64,000 bases of DNA from an uncultured Lachnospiraceae bacterium (GTDB lineage: Bacteria; Bacillota; Clostridia; Lachnospirales; Lachnospiraceae). Below, piece after piece: positions 1 to 10,275 of the stretch. The first letter of the stretch is position 1. Every line of letters starts with the position of its first letter. Under the pieces are notes generated by a model. The model was given only the letters and a program-made list of their open reading frames with translations, was not told the DNA's origin and searched no databases. The position numbers were made by a program, and so were the translations under genes. The stretch is taken from the NCBI GenBank assembly GCA_902801515.1, contig CADCII010000019.1:1-64000 (forward strand). Reading direction: 5' to 3'.

Positions 1-435
1 CCTGTCCACAAAGCCATCGCCAACGTGCACTCCGGCTGGAGAGGGACTATCAAAGGCATCGGAGCGAAGGCAGTGCGGATGATGCATGAGGTCTATGGCT
101 CTGACCCGGCAAAGATGGTTGCCGCCATCGGACCGTCCATCTGCATTGACTGCTTTGAAGTCAGCAAAGACGTAGCTGAGAAGTTCCGTGACAAATATGA
201 CGCTTCCCTTGCGAAGAAAATGATCAAAGAGGGACGTCTGACAGAGACCGGAGAGCAGAAGTATCACGTGGACCTGCAGCTTGCGTGCATGGAGAACTTC
301 CTTGAGGCAGGCCTGAAGAAGCAGAATGTCTCACTTCCGGATCTGTGTACTTCCTGCAATAAGGATTATCTGTTCTCGCACAGGGCAAGTCACGGAAGGC
401 GCGGCAACCACGCAGCAGTGCTCATGCTGAGGTGA
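1..435 (+). CDS. pgeF: PgeF/YfiH-family purine nucleoside phosphorylase (laccase domain), 5'-truncated
   Basis: The reading frame is open from base 1, so the N-terminal part lies outside the window; an internal GTG at 25 is a codon of this gene, not its start. The visible part begins PVHKAIANVHSGWRGT. The HSGWRG motif carries one of the conserved metal-binding histidines of this family (HAGWRG in most members), and GPSICIDCFEV matches the GPCIGPCCYEV segment that supplies the metal-binding cysteine. The C-terminus (DYLFSHRASHGRRGNHAAVLML) is also typical. Family members act on purine nucleosides (adenosine, inosine) and help with peptidoglycan precursor editing or nucleoside salvage; older names are laccase or polyphenol oxidase. 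It ends 164 bases before prs, which has its own promoter. Confidence 0.9.
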   Translation, partial: PVHKAIANVHSGWRGTIKGIGAKAVRMMHEVYGSDPAKMVAAIGPSICIDCFEVSKDVAEKFRDKYDASLAKKMIKEGRLTETGEQKYHVDLQLACMENFLEAGLKKQNVSLPDLCTSCNKDYLFSHRASHGRRGNHAAVLMLR

Positions 436-504
436 GTTTACAGTGATCAGTTTTCACGTTGATTTCAGGGTGATCTGCTCTGTGAATTAAGGGGAATCTG
501 CGGC

Positions 505-533
505 TTGCGCTTGGCGGATGCCTCGTCTATAAT
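505..533 (+). promoter_or_regulatory. Sigma-A-type promoter of prs
   Basis: TTGCGC at 505-510 and a perfect TATAAT at 528-533 are separated by 17 bases. The gene's ribosome-binding site AGGAGG is at 589-594, five bases before the ATG. The leader would be about 60 bases. Confidence 0.7.
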
Positions 534-599
534 GTGTATGCCGTCAGCAGCCGTGCTTAGACGTCATCTACTATCAGCTGATCACCGCAGGAGGATTAC

Positions 600-1766
600 A
601 TGGCAATCGATATTCAGTTAGATTCACTGCCGGCAGGACCGTTGAAGATCGCAGCGCTGGAAGGCTGCAGGGAATTCGCTAAGGTTGTCGACAAGGATTT
701 GTCCGAGATGCGGAGAAAGTCTCCGCTGGCACGGATCAATTTCCCGCTGAAGGGATACTGCGAAGACAGTTATCTTGTGGATTTCCGCTGTCCGCGCTAC
801 GGTACCGGTGAAGGCAGGAGCGTTATCAATGATTCCGTCCGCGGTGCTGATCTCTATATCATGATCGATGTTCTCAATTACAGCATTACCTATAAGGTGT
901 GCGGTGAGATCAATCACATGTCTCCGGATAATCATTATGAAGATCTTAAGAGGGTGATATCTGCTGCCAACGGAAAGGCAAAGAGGATTACTGTGATCAT
1001 GCCGTTCCTGTTCGGCGGAAGACAGCACAGAAGGACCAAGAGAGAGTCTCTTGACTGTGCGATTTTCCTGGAAGAACTTGTGGATATGGGCGTTTCCAAT
1101 ATCGTTACGTTTGACGCACATGATCCCCGTGTCCAGAATGCGATCCCGCTGTCCGGGTTTGATTCATTCATGCCGACATACCAGTTCCTGAAGGCTCTGA
1201 TCCAGACCGTTCCGGACCTTCATTTATCCAAGGATACCGCCATGGTCGTCAGCCCTGATGAGGGCGCCATGGAGAGATCGGTTTATTTCGCAAATATTCT
1301 CGGACTTGAGCTGGGCATGTTCTACAAGAGACGCGATTATACGAAGATCGTAAATGGAAAGAATCCGATCGTTGCCCATGAATTCCTGGGCTCTTCCGTG
1401 GAAGGCAAGGATGTCCTGGTCATCGACGATATGATCTCTTCCGGCGGAAGCATGCTGGATGTCGCAAGACAGATCAAGGAAAAAGGCGCGAATAAAGTAT
1501 TCATCTGTACTACATTCGGCCTGTTCACAGACGGTCTGGAAGCCTTTGATGAATATTATGAGAAGGGATACATCTCAAAGGTTGTGACTACGAACCTGAA
1601 CTACAGGCCGCCCGAACTGCTCACCCGTGAGTGGTACGCCGAGGCTGACATGACAGAGTATCTCGCATCGATCATCGATCATCTCAATCATGATCTTTCC
1701 ATCAGCGAGATCCAGTCTCCGACAGCCAAGATCAATCAGCTGCTGAAACAGCTGGACCGTGACTGA
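600..1766 (+). CDS. prs: Ribose-phosphate pyrophosphokinase (PRPP synthetase)
   Basis: Transfers pyrophosphate from ATP to ribose 5-phosphate to make PRPP, the precursor of purines, pyrimidines, histidine, tryptophan and NAD. The PRPP-binding loop VLVIDDMISSGGSM is near residues 272-285, and the ATP/metal region PFLFGGRQHRRTKRE is near residues 133-147, followed by TFDAHDP. At 388 residues it is longer than the usual ~315 of bacterial Prs, with extra sequence at the N-terminus and around the C-terminal lobe; this long form is familiar from Clostridia. The start is fixed by AGGAGG five bases upstream and a strong promoter. A rho-independent terminator follows at 1802, so it appears to be a single-gene transcript. 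Confidence 0.95.
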   Translation: MAIDIQLDSLPAGPLKIAALEGCREFAKVVDKDLSEMRRKSPLARINFPLKGYCEDSYLVDFRCPRYGTGEGRSVINDSVRGADLYIMIDVLNYSITYKVCGEINHMSPDNHYEDLKRVISAANGKAKRITVIMPFLFGGRQHRRTKRESLDCAIFLEELVDMGVSNIVTFDAHDPRVQNAIPLSGFDSFMPTYQFLKALIQTVPDLHLSKDTAMVVSPDEGAMERSVYFANILGLELGMFYKRRDYTKIVNGKNPIVAHEFLGSSVEGKDVLVIDDMISSGGSMLDVARQIKEKGANKVFICTTFGLFTDGLEAFDEYYEKGYISKVVTTNLNYRPPELLTREWYAEADMTEYLASIIDHLNHDLSISEIQSPTAKINQLLKQLDRD

Positions 1767-1801
1767 ATCACCTCAGGCTGAACTGAACTGACTGCAGAAC
1801 C

Positions 1802-1827
1802 AAAAGCCCGGACCACTCCGGGCTTTT
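1802..1827 (+). terminator. Rho-independent terminator after prs
   Basis: Perfect 11-base stem (AAAAGCCCGGA / TCCGGGCTTTT) with a 4-base loop CCAC. The flanking A and T tracts make it work on either strand. Confidence 0.85.
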
Positions 1828-1869
1828 CAGAATTATTGCAGATGCGCAGAGGATAAGGATATACCGGAT

Positions 1870-3240
1870 ATGCCCAAAGGTCAGAACAATTATCATAAGA
1901 TAACATCGGTCGCGCCCGGATCGATCGCTGAAGAACTCGGCGTAGAACCGGGAGATCTTCTGATCTCCATCAATGACCAGGAGATAGAGGATGTATTCGA
2001 CTACCGGTATCTGTCCCAGGAAGAAGAACTGCTGGTCGTGGTCCGCAAGGGGGATGAAGACTGGGAACTGGAGATCGAGAAAGATCCGTCGGAGGACCTG
2101 GGGATCGGATTTGAGAGCGGGCTGATGGATGAGTACCGCTCCTGCCGCAACAACTGCATATTCTGTTTTGTCAATCAGATGCCGAAGGGGATGCGGCGTA
2201 CTCTTTATTTTCATGACGATGATGCCAGGCTGAGTTTTCTGCAGGGCAATTATATAACGCTGACTAATATGTCAGATCACGACATTGACCGGATCATCCG
2301 GTACCATCTGGAACCGATCAATATCTCATTTCACACCATGAACCCGCAGCTTCGCTGCCAGATGCTCCGCAATTCTTCCGCGGGCGATGTATTTGGAAAG
2401 ATCCGCCGCCTGAAGGAGGCAGGGATCGAACTGAACGGACAGATCGTACTGTGCAGGGGGATCAATGACGGGGATGAACTGGAGTACTCACTGCGTGAGT
2501 TTGAGCAGTATCTTCCGCAGCTGAAGAGTGTGTCGGTCGTCCCTGTCGGCCTGACCAGATACAGGGAACGGCTTCCGAAACTGGAGCCTTTTGACAAAGA
2601 GTCGGCCGGCCCTGTCATAGATATGATCGAGAGATGGCAGCAGTATTATATGGAAAGATACGGCATCCATCTGGTCCACGCCAGCGATGAATGGTACATC
2701 ATGGCCGGAAGAGAACTGCCGGGCGAAGAGCGCTATGACGGATATCTGCAGCTGGAAAACGGCGTGGGCATGGTCCGCCTTCTGACCGAAGAAGTCAGGG
2801 AGACACTGCGTATGGCCAAGCAGAGCAGCCTGGCTGAATGCAATATCCCTGCCGGGGGGAGCACCACTGCAGAAAAGAGGCATGTCACGATCGCTACCGG
2901 AAGGCTGATCGGACCGACGATCGCTTCCATTGCAGAAGAGATTATGCAGGTCTTCCCGCAGGTACAGGCCGACGTTGTTCCGATTACGAATCATTTCTTT
3001 GGGGAACTGATCACGGTATCCGGCCTGATCACCGGGCAGGATCTGGTTGCACAGCTTCAGGGCAGGGACCTGGGCGAAGCGCTGCTGCTTCCGTGCAACA
3101 TGTTGCGCAGCGGGGAAAATGTGCTTCTTGATGATATGACCGTGGAACAGATAGAGGAAACTTTACAAATAAAAATCATTATTGTAGAATCGGACGGTCG
3201 GAGCTTCACAGAGGCAGTGACCGGAATCAGAATAGGATAG
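1870..3240 (+). CDS. DUF512 protein: PDZ-like domain plus radical-SAM-type Fe-S domain
   Basis: 456 residues. Residues 1-75 form a PDZ-like domain (APGSIAEELGVEPGDLLISINDQEI). Then CRNNCIFCFVNQMPKGMR gives a C-x3-C-x2-C cluster near residues 92-99, as in radical SAM enzymes, followed by FHDDDARLSFLQGNYITLTNM, a stretch highly conserved in DUF512 proteins. The C-terminal third is the DUF512 domain (TGRLIGPTI, LPCNMLR). The biochemical function is unknown; conservation next to der in many Clostridia suggests a housekeeping role, possibly in ribosome or tRNA biology (inference). It lies six bases before der and probably forms an operon with der and plsY. A start at 1870 gives the complete PDZ-like domain. 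Confidence 0.85.
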   Translation: MPKGQNNYHKITSVAPGSIAEELGVEPGDLLISINDQEIEDVFDYRYLSQEEELLVVVRKGDEDWELEIEKDPSEDLGIGFESGLMDEYRSCRNNCIFCFVNQMPKGMRRTLYFHDDDARLSFLQGNYITLTNMSDHDIDRIIRYHLEPINISFHTMNPQLRCQMLRNSSAGDVFGKIRRLKEAGIELNGQIVLCRGINDGDELEYSLREFEQYLPQLKSVSVVPVGLTRYRERLPKLEPFDKESAGPVIDMIERWQQYYMERYGIHLVHASDEWYIMAGRELPGEERYDGYLQLENGVGMVRLLTEEVRETLRMAKQSSLAECNIPAGGSTTAEKRHVTIATGRLIGPTIASIAEEIMQVFPQVQADVVPITNHFFGELITVSGLITGQDLVAQLQGRDLGEALLLPCNMLRSGENVLLDDMTVEQIEETLQIKIIIVESDGRSFTEAVTGIRIG

Positions 3241-3246
3241 GAATAT

Positions 3247-4580
<1,334 letters not shown>

Positions 4581-4584
<4 letters not shown>

Positions 4585-5225
4585 TCAGATTAGTATGCCT
4601 GGCAATCGGATATGCCTTTGGTCTTATACAGACCAGTTATATTATAGGAAGACTTCACGGAATCGACATCCGTGAATATGGAAGCGGCAACGCGGGAACA
4701 ACCAATATGATCCGGACCCTTGGGACGAAACTGGGACTGATCACATTTATCGGAGACTTCCTCAAGAGTTTTCTGGCGGTCATCCTTGTGGGGATACTGT
4801 TCGGAAAGAACCATGCGGATATTCTCCCGATCCTGAAACTTTATGCCGGAGCCGGAGCGATCATCGCGCACGATTTCCCGTTCTACCTGAACTTCAAAGG
4901 CGGAAAAGGAGTGGCGGCTTCAGCCGGACTGGTAGCTGCCTTTGATCCTCTGATCTTTGCCGTTGCACTTTCGTCATTCATTCTGGTATCTGTCATTACA
5001 AAGTATGTCTCCGCAGGATCTCTGGTGTGCTATGCGGTATTCTTCCTCATGACGCTGTTCATGGGAATGATCGGACGATTTCATATGACTGCTCCGCACC
5101 TGATCGAACTGTATGTGATAGCATTTGCCCTGACTGTACTGTGCTGGTGGCAGCACCGGGCGAACATCTCAAGACTGATTGCCGGAACAGAGAGCAAGAC
5201 TCATTTGTTCGGGCATAAAGAGTGA
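4581..5225 (+). CDS. plsY: Glycerol-3-phosphate acyltransferase PlsY (membrane)
   Basis: 214 residues with about five membrane segments. It carries the PlsY motifs GSGNAGTTNMIRTLG (residues ~35-49), FKGGKGVAAS (~98-107) and a third conserved block near WWQHRANISRLIAGTESK. PlsY acylates glycerol 3-phosphate from acyl phosphate, the first step of phospholipid synthesis. The ATG overlaps the der stop codon. A terminator follows at 5348. Confidence 0.95.
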
Positions 5226-5347
5226 TTTCTGGAGAATTTTTGATTCATTCATTGAAGCAATTTTTTTGATTTCTGCAGACTATTGAAAACCTGACAATTC
5301 AGCATAAAATCTTTAAAAAAAACCGCCTTTATGCGGTATGTTTCGGG

Positions 5348-5377
5348 GAGATTGCGTTGACCGCGCAATCTCTTTTT
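5348..5377 (+). terminator. Rho-independent terminator after the der-plsY operon
   Basis: Nine-base stem GAGATTGCG / CGCAATCTC with a 7-base loop and TTTTT. A smaller ACCGC/GCGGT hairpin lies just upstream (5322-5337). The 5226-5582 gap holds this terminator and the hdr promoter; I see no gene in it. Confidence 0.8.
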
Positions 5378-5470
5378 GATATGTTTAAATATGAAGATTA
5401 TCATACAAAATATGCTTTTTACAGTTACAGACGGAGGAATCAGGTTCGCCTGATTGAACAGATGTCTTGA

Positions 5471-5499
5471 TTGACAAATTAATAACAATATGGCATAGT
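5471..5499 (+). promoter_or_regulatory. Likely promoter of the hdr-flx-frd-fum-mdh operon
   Basis: A perfect TTGACA at 5471-5476, a 17-base spacer and CATAGT (four of six matches) at 5494-5499, in the gap ahead of the first hdr gene. I see no clear operator sequence. Confidence 0.5.
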
Positions 5500-5582
5500 A
5501 TTGCACGATAATCATCATCCCCGAAGTGCATTTATTTCTGATAAATGCCACAAAATGTCAGGGAAAGGAGTCGACTGTACCT

Positions 5583-6389
5583 ATGGATCTGACTTACAGC
5601 TATTTCCCGGGCTGTACTCTCAAGACAAAGGCGAAGGACCTGGATATCTACACCAGAGAAACCGCCGCGGCACTGGGAGTTACGCTAGTGGAGATCGATA
5701 ACTGGCAATGCTGCGGAGGAGTATATCCTCTCGGATCAGATGAGGTTGGCAACAAACTTGCATCTGTCCGCGCGCTCAATGATGCGAAAGAACACGGAAG
5801 AGACCTGGTAACGGTATGTTCCGGGTGTTTTCATGTTCTGAAATGTGTCAACGATGATATGAAGAATGTTCCTGATATCAGGGACCGTGCCAACAGATAC
5901 TCACAGTTTGATGAACCCTATCAGGGAGAGACCAAAGTCCTGCACTATCTGGAACTGCTCAGGGACGCTGTGGGCTTTGACACGATCAGGAAGAAGGCGG
6001 AGCATCCGCTGACCGGACACCGTATCGGCGCCTACTATGGATGTCTTCTGCTTCGTCCGTCGGGCATTCTCGAATTTGATGATCCTGAGGATCCGTCTGT
6101 CATCGAGGATTTCCTGGAGGCGGTCGGAGCGACTCCGGTGAAGTACCAGATGAGAAATGAGTGCTGCGGAGGCTACCGTTCGCTGGAAGAGCCTGAATTT
6201 ACGAACCGTCTTGTCGGGAAGATATTCGCCGACGCAAAGACTTCAGGCTGCGAGGAACTGGTCACCGCATGTCCCCTGTGTTTCTACAACCTTCAGAAAT
6301 ATAATGGTCCGGATAAACTTCCGGTGCGTTACATCTCCGAAGTGCTGGCACAGGCACTGGGTATCGAAGCAGGGAAGGGGGTGCGCTGA
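5583..6389 (+). CDS. hdrB: HdrB-like heterodisulfide reductase subunit (two CCG domains)
   Basis: 268 residues from ATG 5583, preceded by AAAGGAG at 5564; a longer in-frame start at 5526 would add 19 residues with no family similarity. Two CCG (cysteine-rich) domains are complete: FPGC...WQCCGG...CSGC in the first half and YYGC...ECCGG...CPLC in the second. In HdrB these bind the two noncubane [4Fe-4S] clusters that cleave a disulfide. Here it opens an operon with HdrC, HdrA, FlxD-like, FlxA-like and fumarate reductase genes. In this setting it could pass electrons to a disulfide partner or, as in the fused CCG domains of thiol:fumarate reductase TfrB, into the fumarate reductase (inference). 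The stop overlaps the hdrC ATG. Confidence 0.85.
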   Translation: MDLTYSYFPGCTLKTKAKDLDIYTRETAAALGVTLVEIDNWQCCGGVYPLGSDEVGNKLASVRALNDAKEHGRDLVTVCSGCFHVLKCVNDDMKNVPDIRDRANRYSQFDEPYQGETKVLHYLELLRDAVGFDTIRKKAEHPLTGHRIGAYYGCLLLRPSGILEFDDPEDPSVIEDFLEAVGATPVKYQMRNECCGGYRSLEEPEFTNRLVGKIFADAKTSGCEELVTACPLCFYNLQKYNGPDKLPVRYISEVLAQALGIEAGKGVR

Positions 6390-6781
6390 TGACGATTGAA
6401 GAAGCCAATATCCGCGAGGAAGTTCTCCTGATCTGCGGCTGTGATGTCACCAGGTGCATGAAGTGCGGCAAATGTTCCGCTTCCTGTCCCGCCTATGATG
6501 AGTTTGATATCAAACCCCACCAGTTCGCCAGCTACATCGCCAGAGGCGATATGTATGAACTGATGCAGTCGAAGACCATCTGGAACTGTCTTGGATGCTT
6601 TGCCTGTGTGGAGCGCTGTCCCCGCGACGTGCGCCCGGGCAAGCTGATCGACGGTGTCCGCCAGGCAGCCGTAAGGAGAAGGGGCGGCACGCACCTTCAG
6701 CCTGAGGATATCCCGTCCAGGATCGATCCGGATACACCGCAGCAGCTGCTGATGAGCGTACTGCGCCGTGAGAGAAAGTAA
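6389..6781 (+). CDS. hdrC: HdrC-like 4Fe-4S ferredoxin subunit
   Basis: 130 residues, soluble, without the membrane segments of HdrE-linked systems. Two cluster motifs are visible: CMKCGKCSASCPA near residues 29-41 and CLGCFACVERCPR near residues 68-80. HdrC wires electrons between the HdrA flavin and HdrB. Its start overlaps the hdrB stop (TGATG), and hdrA begins 13 bases after its end, so the three subunits are translationally linked in the order B-C-A. Confidence 0.88.
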   Translation: MTIEEANIREEVLLICGCDVTRCMKCGKCSASCPAYDEFDIKPHQFASYIARGDMYELMQSKTIWNCLGCFACVERCPRDVRPGKLIDGVRQAAVRRRGGTHLQPEDIPSRIDPDTPQQLLMSVLRRERK

Positions 6782-6794
6782 GGAGGTGAGTTAA

Positions 6795-8789
6795 GTGCAG
6801 AGAATCGGCGTATTTGTCTGTCACTGCGGAAGCAATATCGCAGCGACGGTCGACGTTGCGGCAGTAGCCGAGGCGGCAAAGAGCCAGCCCGGAGTTGTGT
6901 TCGCAACGGATTACACCTATATGTGCTCTGAGAACGGGCAGAATCTGATTGCAGATTCCATCAAAGAATATGGACTCACCGCCGTTGTGGTATGTTCCTG
7001 TTCGCCGCGCATGCACGAAGCCACCTTCCGCAAGGTGGCCGATAAGGCCGGCCTCAACCCCTATATGGTTGAGATTGCAAACATCCGTGAACAGTGTTCA
7101 TGGGTCCATAAGGATACAGAGATCGGTACTCCGAAGGCGATCAGCCTGATGAAGACCGCTGTGGCGAAAGTCAACCTGAATACTCCTCTGCAGGAAGGTG
7201 AGAGCAAAGTCACCAAGAGAGCTCTTATCATCGGAGGAGGTATTGCAGGGATACAGACCGCGCTCGACATTGCGGATGCCGGCTACAAAGTTGACATTGT
7301 TGAGAAGACTCCGTCGATCGGCGGCCGCATGAGCCAGCTGGACAAGACCTTCCCGACGCTGGACTGCTCAAGCTGTATCCTGACTCCGAAGATGACTGAA
7401 GTCGCCCAGCATGAGAACATCACCCTGTACACCTATTCGGAAGTGGAGAGTGTTTCCGGCTATGTCGGAGACTTCACGGTGGAGATCCGCAGGAAAGCCC
7501 GCTATGTGCACGAGGATATCTGCACGGGCTGCGGACTGTGCATGACGAAATGTCCGTCTAAGAAGGCGAAAAATGAATTCAACCGCGGTCTCAATACCAG
7601 GACTGCGATCTACACACCGTTTGCCCAGGCGATCCCGAATGTACCGGTGATCGATACAGAGGCATGCATTCATTTCCGCACAGGAAAGTGCGGTATCTGC
7701 GCCAAGAACTGCGCGGTGCAGGCGATCGATTACGAGCAGAAGGATGAGATCATCACCGAGAAGTACGGTGCGATCGTTGTCGCTACCGGATTCGATCTGA
7801 TCGATCTGAAGCCATTCGGAGAGTATGCGTACAACCTCAGCCCGGATGTAGTATCCTCCCTGGAACTTGAGCGTATCCTGAATGCTGCAGGACCGACCAG
7901 CGGACATCTGCAGCGCATGTCTGACCACAGGCAGCCGAAGGAGATGGTATTCATCCAGTGTGTCGGCTCCAGGTGCGAGGACGACAGGAGAGGCAAACCC
8001 TACTGTTCCAAGATCTGCTGCATGTATACCGCTAAGCAGGCGATGCTGATCAAGGATCACTATCCGGATGTCAACATCCATGTATTCTATATCGACGTCC
8101 GTACGCCGGGTAAGGCGTTCGACGAGTTCTACCGCAGGGCGGTGGAAGACTACGGCGTTGATTACATCAAGGGACAGGTCGGCAAGGTCACGCCTCAGGC
8201 GGACGGCACCCTGCTGGTACACGGCGTGGATATGCTGGACCAGAAGGTAGTCGAGATCAACGCAGACATGGTCGTGCTGGCAGCGGCGGTTGAACCCAAC
8301 CCCGATATCCGCAAGCTCGCGACGATGCTGACCCTTTCCATCGACAACAATAACTTTCTGAATGAAGCCCATCCGAAGCTGCGTCCGGTCGAAGCTGCGA
8401 CTGCAGGCGTATTCATGTCGGGTGTGGTTCAGGGTCCGAGGGATATCCCGGAGACCGTTGCGCAGGCAGGAGCGGCAGCCATCAAGGTAGTCGGCCTGCT
8501 GGCGAAAGATAAACTGAAGACCAATCCGTGTGTGGCACAGTCAGACGAGCTGTACTGCAACGGCTGCTCTGTATGTCAGAATGTCTGTCCGTACGGTGCG
8601 ATCAGCTACACGGAGAAGGAGGTCCGCGATCACGGTGTGCGTGATACGAGGCGTATTGCCCAGGTCAACCCGGCGCTCTGCAAGGGCTGCGGTGCATGTT
8701 CTGTCGCCTGCCCGTCCGGCGCGATGAACCTGAAGGGATTCTCCAACAGACAGATTATGGCGGAGGTGGATACGGTATTATGTCAGTGA
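6795..8789 (+). CDS. hdrA: HdrA-like flavin-bifurcating heterodisulfide reductase subunit
   Basis: 664 residues from GTG 6795, preceded by AAGGAGG at 6780-6786. The N-terminal domain has the HdrA signature CHCGSNI near residues 10-16. A thioredoxin-reductase-like FAD domain follows with IIGGGIAG near residues 145-152. An inserted ferredoxin domain has CTGCGLCMTKCP near residue 243 and a CxxxxxCGICxxxC motif near residue 300. A C-terminal ferredoxin has CNGCSVCQNVCP (~588) and CKGCGACSVACP (~629). In methanogens HdrA holds the bifurcating FAD that splits electron pairs between a disulfide and ferredoxin. Length and motif set match the full-size bacterial form. It overlaps the next gene by ten bases. 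Confidence 0.92.
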   Translation: MQRIGVFVCHCGSNIAATVDVAAVAEAAKSQPGVVFATDYTYMCSENGQNLIADSIKEYGLTAVVVCSCSPRMHEATFRKVADKAGLNPYMVEIANIREQCSWVHKDTEIGTPKAISLMKTAVAKVNLNTPLQEGESKVTKRALIIGGGIAGIQTALDIADAGYKVDIVEKTPSIGGRMSQLDKTFPTLDCSSCILTPKMTEVAQHENITLYTYSEVESVSGYVGDFTVEIRRKARYVHEDICTGCGLCMTKCPSKKAKNEFNRGLNTRTAIYTPFAQAIPNVPVIDTEACIHFRTGKCGICAKNCAVQAIDYEQKDEIITEKYGAIVVATGFDLIDLKPFGEYAYNLSPDVVSSLELERILNAAGPTSGHLQRMSDHRQPKEMVFIQCVGSRCEDDRRGKPYCSKICCMYTAKQAMLIKDHYPDVNIHVFYIDVRTPGKAFDEFYRRAVEDYGVDYIKGQVGKVTPQADGTLLVHGVDMLDQKVVEINADMVVLAAAVEPNPDIRKLATMLTLSIDNNNFLNEAHPKLRPVEAATAGVFMSGVVQGPRDIPETVAQAGAAAIKVVGLLAKDKLKTNPCVAQSDELYCNGCSVCQNVCPYGAISYTEKEVRDHGVRDTRRIAQVNPALCKGCGACSVACPSGAMNLKGFSNRQIMAEVDTVLCQ

Positions 8790-9295
8790 CTGAGAAAATG
8801 ACCTCCCCGGAAGCTGTTCTGGAGAGAGAGAACCTTGCGTACCTCGGGGACGCAAAGGGAAAGAGCGAAGGAGAGTGGACTCCGAAGATCGTAGCATTCT
8901 GCTGCAACTGGTGCAGCTATGCGGGAGCCGATCTGGCAGGAAATAACCGTGCCAGCTATCCGGCTGAGATCAAGATCATCCGTGTTCCGTGCTCGGGACG
9001 TGTGAACCCGCTGTTCATTCTCAGGGCGTTCCAGAAGGGCGCCGACGGAGTCATCCTGTGCGGATGTCATCCGGGAGACTGTCACTATATGACAGGCAAC
9101 TATTATACAAGAAGGAGAATGGCTCTCCTGTTCTCGATGCTCGACTATCTCGGCGTTGAGAAGGGCAGGACCAGGGTCGAATGGGTCTCGGCATCAGAAG
9201 GCGCCAAGTTTGCCGCTACGATGAATGAGTTCGCCGAGAAGATCCGCTCCCTCGGCAGGAACGTGAGATTGGAGGATATCAGATGCAGGAATTGA
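8780..9295 (+). CDS. flxD: MvhD/FlxD-like [2Fe-2S] electron-transfer subunit
   Basis: 171 residues from ATG 8780, preceded by GGAGGTGG at 8762; the reading frame extends further upstream but that part lies inside hdrA. Cysteine motifs typical of the MvhD family are present: CCNWCSYAGAD near residues 40-50, PCSGRV near 73 and CGCHPGDCHY near 95-104. In hydrogenase-linked complexes MvhD delivers electrons from the donor module to HdrA. Here no hydrogenase genes are present and the donor genes look like FlxABC, so the FlxD role (NADH-derived electrons into HdrA) is the better reading. It overlaps the next gene by 13 bases. Confidence 0.85.
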   Translation: MSVTEKMTSPEAVLERENLAYLGDAKGKSEGEWTPKIVAFCCNWCSYAGADLAGNNRASYPAEIKIIRVPCSGRVNPLFILRAFQKGADGVILCGCHPGDCHYMTGNYYTRRRMALLFSMLDYLGVEKGRTRVEWVSASEGAKFAATMNEFAEKIRSLGRNVRLEDIRCRN

Positions 9296-10275
9296 TAAAC
9301 CGTGCAAAAGAACTCCTCGCTGACGGAACTGTGGCGCGTGTGCTCGGCTGGAAGAAAGGCGACTTTGTCTATAATCCGGAACCGCACATTTTCACCAGTG
9401 CTGAGGAGCTCGAAAAAGATTTTGTATATGACGGATTCTGCGGAGCCAACCTGTCCAAGTATATGATCCGTGCTTCGAAGATGGAAGGAAAGACACTGGT
9501 CTTCCTGAAACCCTGCGACACCTTCAGCTTCAACCAGCTCATCAAGGAGCACCAGGTTGTAAGGGAACAGGCTTACATCATCGGAGTCGGCTGCAAGGGC
9601 AAACTGGACCACAGAAAGTTCCAGGAGATGGGACTTGGCGATATCGAGAGCATCACCGGGATCAATCTTATGGATGAATGCGACGTTGCCAAAGTTACGA
9701 CCATCTACGGAGACAAGAAGGAAGTGCCGTTTGCGGATGTGATGCTGGAGAGATGTCATTTCTGCAAGACCAAGGATCACCAGATCTTTGATGAAAAGAT
9801 GCTGGGATCGAAGGAGACCACAGATACAGAGGGAGACCGTTTCGACGAGGTCAGACGGATCCAGGCAATGAGCCCGGAAGAAAGATTCGCCTACTTCCGC
9901 TCTGAACTGTCCAAGTGCATCCGCTGCAACGCCTGCCGCAATGTATGTCCGGCGTGCAACTGCCTGCACTGCGTCTTCGATAATACCAATTATGATACGG
10001 CTCAGAAAGCCAACGCGGATTCATTTGAGGAAAACATGTTCCACATCATCCGCGCATACCACGTGGCCGGAAGATGCACGGACTGCGGAGAGTGCTCCAG
10101 AGTATGTCCGCAGTCGATCCCGCTGCATCTTCTCAACCGGAAGTTTATCCTTGATATGGATGAACTGTACGGAGAATTCCAGGCAGGGTCCGATACTGAA
10201 ACGCCAGGACCTCTGACCGCGTTCACGATGGAAGACCCGGAGGCCGGTGCCGGTCTGGAAAGGAGCAGGGGATGA
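9283..10275 (+). CDS. 4Fe-4S protein of FrhB/FlxB-like type
   Basis: 330 residues. The N-terminal two thirds resemble the beta-subunit fold of F420 hydrogenase/formate dehydrogenase-type proteins (FLKPCDTFSFNQLI, IIGVGCKGKLD, CHFCKTKDH), with extra cysteines that could hold a cluster. The C-terminal third is a two-cluster ferredoxin domain with CIRCNACRNVCPACNC (~residue 212) and CTDCGECSRVCPQ (~264). Desulfovibrio flx operons contain two iron-sulfur proteins between the NAD(P)H flavoprotein and FlxD; this gene and the next fill those places. I cannot tell which equals FlxB and which FlxC. It overlaps its neighbours on both sides. Confidence 0.7.
   Translation: MQELINRAKELLADGTVARVLGWKKGDFVYNPEPHIFTSAEELEKDFVYDGFCGANLSKYMIRASKMEGKTLVFLKPCDTFSFNQLIKEHQVVREQAYIIGVGCKGKLDHRKFQEMGLGDIESITGINLMDECDVAKVTTIYGDKKEVPFADVMLERCHFCKTKDHQIFDEKMLGSKETTDTEGDRFDEVRRIQAMSPEERFAYFRSELSKCIRCNACRNVCPACNCLHCVFDNTNYDTAQKANADSFEENMFHIIRAYHVAGRCTDCGECSRVCPQSIPLHLLNRKFILDMDELYGEFQAGSDTETPGPLTAFTMEDPEAGAGLERSRG

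Noticed and set aside
5322-5337. Small ACCGC/GCGGT hairpin as a riboswitch or sRNA
   Set aside because: Only five base pairs, next to a better terminator; no aptamer-like structure seen.
7368-8372. Minus-strand open frame of 334 codons
   Set aside because: Antisense to hdrA, whose Fe-S and flavin motifs are unambiguous.
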